DNA of 6,439 bases, taken from positions 1 to 6,439 of the forward strand of contig JACCXP010000399.1 in the NCBI GenBank assembly GCA_013696905.1. Direction: 5' to 3'. Shown here piece after piece: positions 1 to 6,434 of this stretch; positions within the stretch are counted from its first letter, which is position 1; every line of letters begins with the position of its first letter. Source of the stretch: Thermoleophilaceae bacterium (lineage in GTDB: Bacteria; Actinomycetota; Thermoleophilia; Solirubrobacterales; Thermoleophilaceae). The notes beneath the pieces were generated by a model, which was given only the letters and a program-made list of their open reading frames with translations, ran no database searches and was not told the origin of the DNA. The position numbers were made by a program, and so were the translations under genes.

Positions 1-2738
1 TCTCCGCGCCGGCGCCCGCGGCCGCCGCCGATCCGGTACCCGCCGACGTCGAGCCGCGCGTGCGCGAGCGGCTCCCGGCCGACGCCACCGCCCACCCCTA
101 CGAGGAGCTCCTTCAAGCCGTGCAGGCCGCCACCTCCGTGGTCAAGGCCCATCGCATGCACGGCCACCTCGCCGCGCGGCTCGACCCGCTCGGGCACGTG
201 CCCCCGGGCGACCCGGCACTCGATCCCGCGACCGTCTCGCTGACCCCGAGCCTGATGAAGGCGATCCCCGCCTCGATCCTGCGCGTCGCCGTCAAGGGCG
301 AGAACTTCGCCGACGTGCTGCCGCGCCTGCGCGAGACCTACTGCGGCACGATGGCGTACGAGATCGAGCACATCGCAAGCCACGAGAAGCGCGTCTGGCT
401 GCGCCAGGCGATCGAGTCGGGCGCGTACCGCAAGCCGCCTCCGGCGCAGCAGAAGCGGCGGCTGCTCGACCGCCTCTCGCGCGTCGAGGCGCTCGAGTCC
501 TACCTGCACAAGACCTTCCTCGGTCGCAAGCAGTTCTCGATCGAGGGGCTCGACACGCTCGTGCCCGTGCTCGACGAGGCGATCGAGCTGGCCTCGCTCG
601 GCGGAGCGCGCCAGACCGTCATCGGCATGGCCCATCGTGGCCGCCTGAACGTGCTGGCCCACGTCGTCGGCCACCCCTACGAGCGCATCCTCGTCGAGTT
701 CGAGGCCGAGAAGAACCTCGAGGCGGGCGCCGCGCTTCCGACCGGGGGCACCGGCGACGTCAAGTACCACCATGGCGCCGCGGGCACGTACTCGACCGAC
801 GAAGGCAAGAGCGTCAACGTGATCCTGTCGGCCAACCCGAGCCACCTCGAGGTGATCGACCCGGTGATCTCCGGTCGTGCGCGCGCGGACCAGACGAGCC
901 GCAACGGCCGCGAGCTGCACCACGATCCGACGGTCGTGCTGCCCGTGCAGATCCACGGCGACGCCGCCTTCCCGGGGCAGGGCGTCGTCGCGGAGACGCT
1001 CAACCTGCAAGCGCTCGACGGCTACGAGGTCGGCGGCACCCTCCACGTCATCACCAACAACCAGCTCGGCTTCACGACCGACCCCCGCGACGCCCGCTCG
1101 ACCCGCTATGCCTCGGACCTCGCCAAGGGCTTCGACGTGCCGATCATCCACGTCAACGCCGACGACGTCGAGGGCTGCGTGGCGGCCGTCCGGCTCGCGA
1201 TCGCGTTCCGGGAGCGCTTCGGGCGCGATGCGCTGATCGACCTGATCGGCTACCGCCGCTTCGGCCACAACGAGACCGACGAGCCGGCCTACACGCAGCC
1301 GAAGATGTACGAGGCGATCAAGCGCCACCCGCCCGTGCGCGAGCTCTACGCCGAGAAGCTGATCGCGGAGGGCGTCGTCAACCGCGACGAGGCAGACGAG
1401 CTCGCCGCGCGCGCCTACGCGCGCATCGCCGAGGCCCACGAGGAGCTCAAGGCCTCGATGGCCAAGCGCCAGGAACGCGAGTCGCGCGAGATCGACCGCA
1501 GCGCGAGCGCCGAGCCGCGCACAGCCGTCCCGCTCGACACGCTGCGCTCGCTCAACGAGCAGCTTCTGCGCGTGCCCGAGGGCTTCGAGGTGCACCGCAA
1601 GCTGCGCCCGCAGCTAGAGCGCCGGCGCGAGGCGCTCGGCGAGGAGCGGAGCATCGACTGGGCGCAGGCGGAGGCGCTCGCATGGGCGTCGCTGCTCTCA
1701 GAGGGCGTGCCCGTGCGCCTGACCGGGCAGGACTCAGAGCGCGGCACGTTCTCGCACCGCCATCTCGTGCTGCACGACGCGAGGACCGGCGAGTGCCATA
1801 CGCCGATCAAGTCGCTCGCGAGCGCCGAGGCGCCCTTCGAGCTGCACAACTCGCCGCTGTCGGAGGTCGCCTGCCTCGGCTTCGAGTACGGCTACAGCGT
1901 CCAGGCGCCCGAGGCGCTGGTGCTGTGGGAGGCTCAGTTCGGCGACTTCGTCAACGGCGGTCAGGTGATCGTCGACCAGTTCCTGGTCTCCGGCCTCGCC
2001 AAGTGGGGGCAGACCTCGCGGCTCACGCTGCTGCTGCCCCACGGCTACGAGGGATCGGGCCCCGAGCACTCGAGCGGCCGCGTCGAGCGCTTCCTGCAGC
2101 TGGCGGCGGAGGGAAACATCCGCGTCGCCAACTGCACGACGCCGGCGCAGTACTTCCACCTGCTGCGCCGCCAGGGGCTGCTCGACAAGCGCCGCCCGCT
2201 GATCGTGATGACGCCCAAGAGCCTGCTGCGCCACCCCGCCGCCACCTCCCAGGTGGGCGAGCTCGCCGACGGCGAATTCCACGCCGTGCTCGACGATCCG
2301 ACTCTGCCCGGGGATCGCGAGCAGGTCAAGCGACTCGTCCTATGCACCGGCAAGGTCTACTACGACATCGCGACCCACGAGGCACGCGAGCAGGCCAAGG
2401 ACGTCGCCGTGGCGCGTGTCGAGCTGCTCTACCCGTTCGCCGAGGCCGAGCTCGTGCGGGTGATGGAGAGCTACCCGGCGCTCGAGACGGTCGTCTGGGT
2501 CCAGGAGGAGCCGCGCAACATGGGCGCGCGCGCGATCATGGAGCCGCGGATCGCGTCCGTCGTGCCGTCAGGCGTGCGCTACGAGTACGAGGGGCGCACT
2601 TTCCGCGCGAGTCCGGGCGAGGGCTACCCGGCGGCCCACACCACCGAGCAGAGCCGGATCGTGCGCGAGGCGCTCGACATGCCCGCCGCGGGCGACGAGG
2701 AGTTCGAGCAGACGACGGAGACCGACCCCGGGGCGTGA
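1..2738 (+). CDS. sucA: 2-oxoglutarate dehydrogenase E1 component (thiamine diphosphate-dependent), 5' partial
   Basis: E1 of the 2-oxoglutarate dehydrogenase complex: ThDP-dependent decarboxylation of 2-oxoglutarate and succinyl transfer to the E2 lipoyl group in the cytosolic TCA cycle. The frame is open from base 3, so the gene starts upstream; GTG at 60 is only the first in-window start codon. Numbering from that GTG (892 residues), the family landmarks come in order: VVKAHRMHGHLAARLDPLG (27-45), GMAHRGRLNVL (189-199), NPSHLEVIDPV (259-269, active-site His262), the ThDP/Mg site from HGDAAFPGQG (299-308) to TNNQLGFTT (332-340), HVNADD (364-369), GQDSERGTFSHRH (556-568), WEAQFGDFVNGGQ (623-635), LLPHGYEGSGPEHSS (658-672), PKSLLRHP (719-726) and the C-terminal VWVQEEPRNMGA (812-823). 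Upstream in-window codons give an Ala/Pro-rich linker. E. coli SucA has about 45 more N-terminal residues before the first landmark. Mycobacterial Kgd carries a fused E2-type domain there; which applies cannot be seen. An acidic tail (about 874-892) follows the usual family end. Confidence 0.96.
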   Translation, partial: SAPAPAAAADPVPADVEPRVRERLPADATAHPYEELLQAVQAATSVVKAHRMHGHLAARLDPLGHVPPGDPALDPATVSLTPSLMKAIPASILRVAVKGENFADVLPRLRETYCGTMAYEIEHIASHEKRVWLRQAIESGAYRKPPPAQQKRRLLDRLSRVEALESYLHKTFLGRKQFSIEGLDTLVPVLDEAIELASLGGARQTVIGMAHRGRLNVLAHVVGHPYERILVEFEAEKNLEAGAALPTGGTGDVKYHHGAAGTYSTDEGKSVNVILSANPSHLEVIDPVISGRARADQTSRNGRELHHDPTVVLPVQIHGDAAFPGQGVVAETLNLQALDGYEVGGTLHVITNNQLGFTTDPRDARSTRYASDLAKGFDVPIIHVNADDVEGCVAAVRLAIAFRERFGRDALIDLIGYRRFGHNETDEPAYTQPKMYEAIKRHPPVRELYAEKLIAEGVVNRDEADELAARAYARIAEAHEELKASMAKRQERESREIDRSASAEPRTAVPLDTLRSLNEQLLRVPEGFEVHRKLRPQLERRREALGEERSIDWAQAEALAWASLLSEGVPVRLTGQDSERGTFSHRHLVLHDARTGECHTPIKSLASAEAPFELHNSPLSEVACLGFEYGYSVQAPEALVLWEAQFGDFVNGGQVIVDQFLVSGLAKWGQTSRLTLLLPHGYEGSGPEHSSGRVERFLQLAAEGNIRVANCTTPAQYFHLLRRQGLLDKRRPLIVMTPKSLLRHPAATSQVGELADGEFHAVLDDPTLPGDREQVKRLVLCTGKVYYDIATHEAREQAKDVAVARVELLYPFAEAELVRVMESYPALETVVWVQEEPRNMGARAIMEPRIASVVPSGVRYEYEGRTFRASPGEGYPAAHTTEQSRIVREALDMPAAGDEEFEQTTETDPGA

Positions 2739-2743
2739 GCCCC

Positions 2744-2776
2744 GAGAGCCGCTCTCAGGCGGCTGCCTTGGCCGCC
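2744..2776. terminator. candidate terminator hairpins in convergent junction
   Basis: Two small perfect hairpins sit where the E1 gene and the opposing flavoenzyme gene meet. GAGAG (2744-2748) pairs with CTCTC (2752-2756) around a 3-base loop, and GGCGGC (2758-2763) pairs with GCCGCC (2771-2776) around a 7-base loop. The first overlaps the stop codon of the minus-strand gene, and the second lies within its last codons. Neither has a following T-run, so this is a weak call. GC-rich tailless hairpins are plausible terminators in high-GC actinobacteria, but such hairpins also arise by chance in sequence this rich in G and C. Confidence 0.3.
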
Positions 2777-4128
2777 TGCTTGACCGCCTTCGCCGTGCGG
2801 CGAGCGGCCGTGAGCACCGGGTCGTAGACGCCCGAGAACGGAGGGGCGTAGGAGAGGTCGAGCAGCTCGAGCTCGTCGACGGTCATGCCCGCCCATATGG
2901 CCGTCGCGAGCACGTCGATGCGCTTGGCGGCGCCCTCGACGCCCACGATCTGGCCGCCGAGCAGGCGCCCGCTCGAGCGCTCGGCCGTGAGCTTGACCCA
3001 GATCGGGCCGGAGCCCGGGTAGTAGCCGGCGCGCGTCCTGTCCTTGACGGTCGCCACCACCACCTCGCGACCCACCCACTCGGCCTCCTTCTCGGACATC
3101 CCGGTACGCGCGACCTCGTAGCGGCAGAGCTTCGAGACCGCGGTCCCGATCACGCCCGGGAAGGCGAGGTCGCCGCCGGTCGCGTTGGTGCCGGCGATGC
3201 GCCCCTGCTTGTTGGCGTGCGTCCCGAGCTGCACGTTCAGCGGCCGCTCGAGGATCCGGTGCCAGCTCTCGACGCAGTCGCCCGCCGCCCAGACGCCTTC
3301 GAAGCCGGGGCAGCGCTGGTGATCGTCGACCTTGAGCGCGCCGCGCTCGCCGAGCTCGAGGCCGGCCGCCGCGGCGACCGCCGTGACCGGCTTGACGCCG
3401 ACCGAGATCACGACGTGATCGGCTTGCAGCTCGCCACCCGAGGTGTGCACGGCGCAGGGGCGGTCTTGATCGTCGTGCAGCACCGCGTCGACGGTCGTCG
3501 AGAGCATCACCCGGATCCCGAGCGACTCGGCGGCGTCCTGCACGTGGGCGGCGACGTCGGGGTCGATCGTCGCCATCACCTGGTCACGCGCCTCGACGAT
3601 CGTCACGTCGAGGCCACGCTGCACGAGCGCCTCGGCCATCTCGATGCCGATGTAGCCGGCGCCGATGATCACGGCGGTGTGCGCGTGCTCGCGCTCGAGG
3701 GCGCTTCGAAAGCGCTCGGCCGCGTCGATCGTGCGCACCGGCTCGGTCAGCTCGGCGCCCGGGAAGTCGCCCGTCACGGCCTCGGCGCCGGTGGCGTAGA
3801 CGAGCTTGTCGAAGCCCTCGACTCGGCTACGGCGCCGGTCTGTGTCCCAGACCTCAAGCGTGCGCGCTGCGAGATCGATTCCGGTCACCTCGCAGCGCGT
3901 GTAGACGTCGATCCCGCTGTCGCGGAACTCGTCCGGACTGCGGGAGATCAGGCGGTCCGAGTCGTCGAACAGGCCGCTGACGTAGTAGGGGATCCCACAG
4001 GCCGAGTACGAGGTGTAGGGGCCGCGCTCGAATGCGACGATCTCGAGGTCTGGATCGCGGCGGCGGGCGACCGACGCGGCGCTCATGCCCGCGGCGTCGC
4101 CCCCGACTACGACGAGGCGCTCAGCCAT
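2755..4128 (-). CDS. FAD-dependent pyridine nucleotide-disulfide oxidoreductase (CoA-disulfide reductase / NADH oxidase group)
   Basis: A 457-residue flavoenzyme, of usual length for single-cysteine class III disulfide reductases (CoA-disulfide reductase, NADH oxidase/peroxidase, NADH-dependent persulfide or polysulfide reductase). Visible elements in order: N-terminal FAD dinucleotide fold VVVGGDAAGMSAA (6-18); redox cysteine Cys44 in SYSACGIPYY (40-49), the position of the CoADR active-site Cys; YATGAE (111-116); NAD(P)H fold IIGAGYIGIEMAE (154-166) ending in Glu179, an acidic residue typical of NADH preference; second FAD motif GVWAAGDCVE (278-287); and a C-terminal dimerisation domain (about 325-440) with YYPGS (369-373) and LSYAPPF (425-431). 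Tyrosines in those two places match the residues flanking the cysteine in CoADR. No rhodanese domain is fused. The ATG at 4128 precedes the FAD fold by the usual few residues; no strong Shine-Dalgarno is seen. The tail is Ala/Lys-rich. The family is sure; the substrate (CoA disulfide, O2 or polysulfide) cannot be told from sequence. Confidence 0.93.
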   Translation of the reverse strand: MAERLVVVGGDAAGMSAASVARRRDPDLEIVAFERGPYTSYSACGIPYYVSGLFDDSDRLISRSPDEFRDSGIDVYTRCEVTGIDLAARTLEVWDTDRRRSRVEGFDKLVYATGAEAVTGDFPGAELTEPVRTIDAAERFRSALEREHAHTAVIIGAGYIGIEMAEALVQRGLDVTIVEARDQVMATIDPDVAAHVQDAAESLGIRVMLSTTVDAVLHDDQDRPCAVHTSGGELQADHVVISVGVKPVTAVAAAAGLELGERGALKVDDHQRCPGFEGVWAAGDCVESWHRILERPLNVQLGTHANKQGRIAGTNATGGDLAFPGVIGTAVSKLCRYEVARTGMSEKEAEWVGREVVVATVKDRTRAGYYPGSGPIWVKLTAERSSGRLLGGQIVGVEGAAKRIDVLATAIWAGMTVDELELLDLSYAPPFSGVYDPVLTAARRTAKAVKQAAKAAA

Positions 4129-4156
4129 GGACCCGTCGCGCCGACGTCACGGGGCG

Positions 4157-4162
4157 ATCGTA
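4157..4162 (-). promoter_or_regulatory. candidate -10 box for the minus-strand flavoenzyme gene
   Basis: Reading the minus strand, TACGAT lies 28 bases before the ATG at 4128 and fits the TANNNT pattern of a sigma70-type -10 element. Transcription would start near 4150 and give a leader of about 20 bases. No clear -35 hexamer is seen. A single hexamer match in a 92-base divergent spacer is weak evidence; its support is mainly that a promoter is needed here, since no minus-strand gene is apparent upstream within the window. Confidence 0.3.
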
Positions 4163-4206
4163 GAGCGTGCGCGTGCCCGACCCCGTGCAGGCGGGACGCG
4201 AGAGGC

Positions 4207-4215
4207 TTAGGATGC
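4207..4215 (+). promoter_or_regulatory. candidate -10 box (TAGGAT) for a leaderless start at 4221
   Basis: TTAGGATGC contains TAGGAT (4208-4213), a TANNNT -10 match. It ends seven bases before the ATG at 4221, which is the spacing expected if transcription begins at the start codon itself (a leaderless mRNA, common in actinobacteria). A near-identical nonamer, TTAGAATGC, is the last nine bases of the window. No convincing -35 element is present about 17 bases upstream. The alternative reading is that GAGAGG (4200-4205) is a Shine-Dalgarno for the ATG at 4212, in the same frame. Confidence 0.45.
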
Positions 4216-4220
4216 GGGGC

Positions 4221-4772
4221 ATGCGCGCCACGTTGAGAGCCACGGGCCGGCGCGCGTCGCTCGCCCGTCGCCTCCCCGGCCGGCGCTCCGGCGTGCGGGC
4301 GCTGGCACGAGGTCGGCTGCTCGAGCGAGACGGCGTCGCCCTGCCGGTAGCACGGGCAGCCGCGCGTGGGGTCGTTGCGGCGATGGCCATGAGCGGCATG
4401 CGCGAGGTCACGATGGGCCTCGGGCTCGTCAAGCAGACGCCTCCCGACGCCGTCATGCAACAGCAGACGGGCGGCATGATTGCGCGCGTGCCGGAGCGCC
4501 ACCGTCGCGTGGCGGTCCAACTCGCGCATTGGACCTACGGCGCCGCGGGCGGCGCCGCCTTCGGGCTGCTGCCGCGCCCGCTGCGCGCCTGGACCCCTGC
4601 CGGCCCAATCTACGGCGTGCTCTCGTGGCTGGGGTTCGAGCTCGGCCTGGCGCCACTGATGGGCCTTCCGCACGCGCAGCGCCCGGACCTCGCCGAGTCG
4701 GCCGCGCTCGCCGCCGACCACGTGCTCTACGGCACGCTCGTCGGCGCGACCGGCTGGGCCAAGCGCTCTTAG
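4221..4772 (+). CDS. small predicted integral membrane protein, function unknown (YagU/DUF1440-like)
   Basis: Encodes 183 residues from the ATG at 4221. The N-terminal 50 residues are strongly basic (14 Arg, no acid before residue 35). The rest holds hydrophobic, Gly/Ala-rich stretches that read as membrane segments: RGVVAAMAMSGMREVT (49-64), an AHWTYGAAGGAAFGLL segment (102-117), AGPIYGVLSWLGFELGLAPL (127-146) and HVLYGTLVGATGW (167-179). The His/Tyr-plus-Gly helices, the GxxYG...ELxLxPLxGL block and a final HxxYG helix resemble small membrane proteins of the YagU/DUF1440 kind, recalled from memory, so the family name is tentative. Start choice is uncertain. In-frame alternatives are GTG 4167, ATG 4212, GTG 4293 and ATG 4383; 4221 is favoured by the TAGGAT box seven bases upstream. 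The 5' third has lower GC at third positions than the rest. It is transcribed divergently from the flavoenzyme and precedes the F420 gene cluster by 47 bases; a functional link is not shown. Confidence 0.72.
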   Translation: MRATLRATGRRASLARRLPGRRSGVRALARGRLLERDGVALPVARAAARGVVAAMAMSGMREVTMGLGLVKQTPPDAVMQQQTGGMIARVPERHRRVAVQLAHWTYGAAGGAAFGLLPRPLRAWTPAGPIYGVLSWLGFELGLAPLMGLPHAQRPDLAESAALAADHVLYGTLVGATGWAKRS

Positions 4773-4805
4773 GTCAAGCCGCCCATCGGCGCGCAGGCTA
4801 TGCGG

Positions 4806-4814
4806 TAGAAAGGG
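4806..4814 (+). promoter_or_regulatory. Shine-Dalgarno and/or -10 element before the LLM oxidoreductase
   Basis: The bases TAGAAAGGG lie five bases before the GTG at 4820. GAAAGGG (4808-4814) is a good purine-rich ribosome-binding site at canonical distance and supports GTG 4820 over the downstream ATG at 4838. The overlapping TAGAAA (4806-4811) also resembles the TAGRAT boxes seen elsewhere in the window, eight bases from the start codon, so a leaderless promoter is an alternative reading. The two cannot be told apart here. Confidence 0.45.
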
Positions 4815-4819
4815 CACCC

Positions 4820-5656
4820 GTGCACTTCGGCCTCGTCATGTTCCCGACCGACTACGCGATCGCGCCGGACGCCCTCGCGCGCGTGGCCGAGGAGCGCGGC
4901 TTCGAGTCGCTCTTCTTCCCCGAGCACACCCACATCCCGGCCAGCCGCGAGAGCCCGTGGCCCAGCGGCGACGAGCTCCCGCGCGAGTACTGGCACACGA
5001 TCGATCCCTTCGTAGCAGTCACCGCGGCGGCGGCTGCGACCGAGCGGCTGCGCGTAGGGACCGGGGTCTGCCTCGTCGTCGAGCGTGATCCGATCACTAC
5101 CGCCAAGTCGGTCGCGAGCGTAGACCACGTCTCCGGCGGGCGCTTCCTGTTCGGGGTCGGCGCCGGCTGGAACCTCGAGGAGATGGCAAACCACGGCACC
5201 GATCCCTCGCGGCGCTTCGGGCTCATGCGCGAGCGGGTGGAGGCGATGAAGGCGATCTGGACCGAGGACGAGCCCTCCTACCACGGCGAGCACGTCTCCT
5301 TCGACCGGATCTGGTCGTGGCCGAAGCCCGTGCAGCGCCCCCACCCGCCGGTGCTCGTCGGCGGCACCGGAGCGAAGGTGCTCGACCGCGTGCTCGCCTA
5401 CGGCGACGAGTGGTTTCCCAACCGCCAGGACGACCTCGCCGGTCGGATCGCCGAGCTTCAGCGCCGCGCCCGCGAGGCCGGTCGTGAGCAGATCGGCGTG
5501 ACGCTGTTCGGCGCCGAGCCCGAGCGCGAGGCGGTCGAGCGCTACGCCGCCGCGGGGGTTACGCGCTGCCTCTTCCGCCTCCCGTCAGAGGCGGCAGACG
5601 AGGTCACGCAGCGCGTCGATCGGCTCGCCCCGCTCGTGACCGCCGCAGGCAACTAG
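4820..5656 (+). CDS. LLM-class F420-dependent oxidoreductase (Rv2161c-type)
   Basis: A 278-residue luciferase-like (bacterial luciferase superfamily) TIM-barrel enzyme, cytosolic, that would use reduced coenzyme F420 (or FMN) to reduce or oxidise an unknown small substrate. Features in order: first strand HFGLVMFPTDYAI (2-14); RVAEERGFESLFFPEHTHIP (21-40), the superfamily's strand 2 signature; TERLRVGTGVCLVVERDPITTAK (74-96); LASV-type helix and DHVSGGRFLFGVGAGWNLEE (102-121), the most diagnostic block; RRFGLMRERVEAMKAIW (131-147) with the following YHGEHVSF (154-161); PKPVQRPHPPVLVGG (168-182); and the GDEWFP strand (195-200). Order, length and motifs fit the TIGR03619/Rv2161c-like subfamily. 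GTG 4820 gives the expected short N-terminus and has a ribosome-binding site five bases upstream. Its TAG stop shares one base with the GTG of the next gene, so the pair is probably translationally coupled. Cofactor F420 rather than FMN is inferred from subfamily and from the neighbouring PPOX gene. Confidence 0.92.
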   Translation: MHFGLVMFPTDYAIAPDALARVAEERGFESLFFPEHTHIPASRESPWPSGDELPREYWHTIDPFVAVTAAAAATERLRVGTGVCLVVERDPITTAKSVASVDHVSGGRFLFGVGAGWNLEEMANHGTDPSRRFGLMRERVEAMKAIWTEDEPSYHGEHVSFDRIWSWPKPVQRPHPPVLVGGTGAKVLDRVLAYGDEWFPNRQDDLAGRIAELQRRAREAGREQIGVTLFGAEPEREAVERYAAAGVTRCLFRLPSEAADEVTQRVDRLAPLVTAAGN

Positions 5657-6081
5657 TGGACAGGGCCGAGGCCCGCGGCCGCTTCGCTGCGGCGCGGGTG
5701 GCGCGGCTTGCGACGGCGGACTTCTCCGGCCAGCCCCACCTCGTGGCGATCTGCTTCGCGCTCGACGGCGACACGCTCTACACGGCGGTCGACCAGAAGC
5801 CGAAGACGACCATGAGCCTGCGCCGGCTCAAGAACCTGACGATGAACTCGCGCTGCTCGATGCTGGTCGACCACTACGAGGACGACGATTGGGAGCGGCT
5901 GTGGTGGGTGCGCGCCGATGGAGCGGGGCGCGAGCTGCGCGCCGACGAGCCCGAGCGTGAGCGGGCGCTCGAGCTGCTGCTCGAGCGCTACGAGCGGTAC
6001 CGCCGCGACGCGCCGGCCGGGCCCGTGATCGCGGTCGACGTCGAGCGCTGGGTGGGCTGGGCGGCGGCCGGCGGGCCGTGA
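5656..6081 (+). CDS. PPOX-class probable F420-dependent enzyme, Rv0121 family
   Basis: A 141-residue split-barrel flavin/deazaflavin-binding protein of the pyridoxamine-5'-phosphate-oxidase-like superfamily. The N-terminal RGRFAAARVARLATADFSGQPHLV (7-30) is the family's opening helix and first strands, followed by CFALDGDTLYTAVDQKPK (33-50), the strand pair and basic loop next to the cofactor phosphate site. LRRLKNLTMNSRCSMLVDHY (55-74) and WERLWWVRADGAGREL (79-94) are the core strands. A helix rich in Glu/Arg (97-116) and the strand GPVIAVDVERWVGW (122-135) close the fold. Both the length and the VDHY...WWVRADG pattern match the Rv0121 type (TIGR03668). The GTG start overlaps the previous stop by one base, and the TGA stop overlaps the next start by four bases (GTGA). 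No own promoter or strong ribosome site is seen. The natural substrate is unknown; F420 use is known for relatives and inferred here. Confidence 0.9.
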   Translation: MDRAEARGRFAAARVARLATADFSGQPHLVAICFALDGDTLYTAVDQKPKTTMSLRRLKNLTMNSRCSMLVDHYEDDDWERLWWVRADGAGRELRADEPERERALELLLERYERYRRDAPAGPVIAVDVERWVGWAAAGGP

Positions 6082-6434
6082 GCGAGGATGCCTGGAAGGC
6101 CCAGCTCGAGGCGCTCGGCGCGTTCATCCGCAGCCAGCGCGCGCTGGCGAACCTCTCGCTGCGCGACCTCGCCGAGCGCACGGAGGTCTCGAACGCCTAT
6201 CTCAGCCAGATCGAGCGCGGGCTCCACGAGCCCTCGGTCCGTGTCCTGCACGCGATCGCCGCGGCGCTCGGCGTCCGCCTCGACCTGCTGCTCACGCAGG
6301 CGGGGCTGCTCGAGGGGGGCGTGGACGACGGCGGAGGCGGTACTGAGGCGGCGATCCAAGCCGACCCCGGCCTCACGGGGCCACAGAAGTTCGCGCTCCT
6401 GAGCATCTACCGCTCTTTCACCGGTGGCAGTTAG
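6078..6434 (+). CDS. XRE-family helix-turn-helix transcriptional regulator (Rv0474-like)
   Basis: A 118-residue DNA-binding protein. The N-terminal helix WKAQLEALGAFIRSQRALAN (6-25) leads into a Cro/CI-type HTH: SLRDLAERTEVSNAYLSQIERG (27-48), with recognition helix around SNAYLSQIERG, then EPSVRVLHAIAAALGVRLDLLL (51-72). A Gly-rich linker (80-88) separates this from a short conserved-looking tail, TEAAIQADPGLTGPQKFALLSIYRSF (89-114). The HTH plus the 'AI..D..LT..QK..LL.IY.SF' tail resembles mycobacterial Rv0474, which from memory lies next to the HbhA gene; that comparison was not checked. No sensor domain, so it may respond through dimerisation or a partner. Start GTG 6078 overlaps the PPOX stop by four bases and gives a normal N-terminus. 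As last gene of the F420 unit it may regulate that unit or a gene just beyond the window. Its stop codon overlaps a candidate promoter. Confidence 0.93.
   Translation: MSEDAWKAQLEALGAFIRSQRALANLSLRDLAERTEVSNAYLSQIERGLHEPSVRVLHAIAAALGVRLDLLLTQAGLLEGGVDDGGGGTEAAIQADPGLTGPQKFALLSIYRSFTGGS

Noticed and set aside
60..62. GTG at 60 as the true start of the E1 gene
   Set aside because: The frame stays open to base 3, no ribosome-binding site precedes it, and the family has N-terminal sequence before this point.
1682..2827. Plus-strand frame overlapping the 3' half of the E1 gene
   Set aside because: Arg/Ala-rich translation in another frame of a gene with clear family motifs throughout; an out-of-frame shadow.
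3217..4236. Long plus-strand open frame antisense to the flavoenzyme gene
   Set aside because: Translation is low-complexity Arg/Ala/Val/Asp with no recognisable motif; it is the mirror of a well-supported gene and long shadow frames are expected at this GC content.
4778..4790. Inverted repeat GCCG/CGGC after the membrane-protein stop as a terminator
   Set aside because: Only a 4-bp stem with a 5-base loop and no T-run; expected by chance in this base composition.
4107..4817. Minus-strand frame opposite the membrane-protein gene
   Set aside because: No family motif, Arg/His/Ala-rich, and it would overlap the flavoenzyme start. The plus strand shows coherent hydrophobic segments and high GC at third positions.
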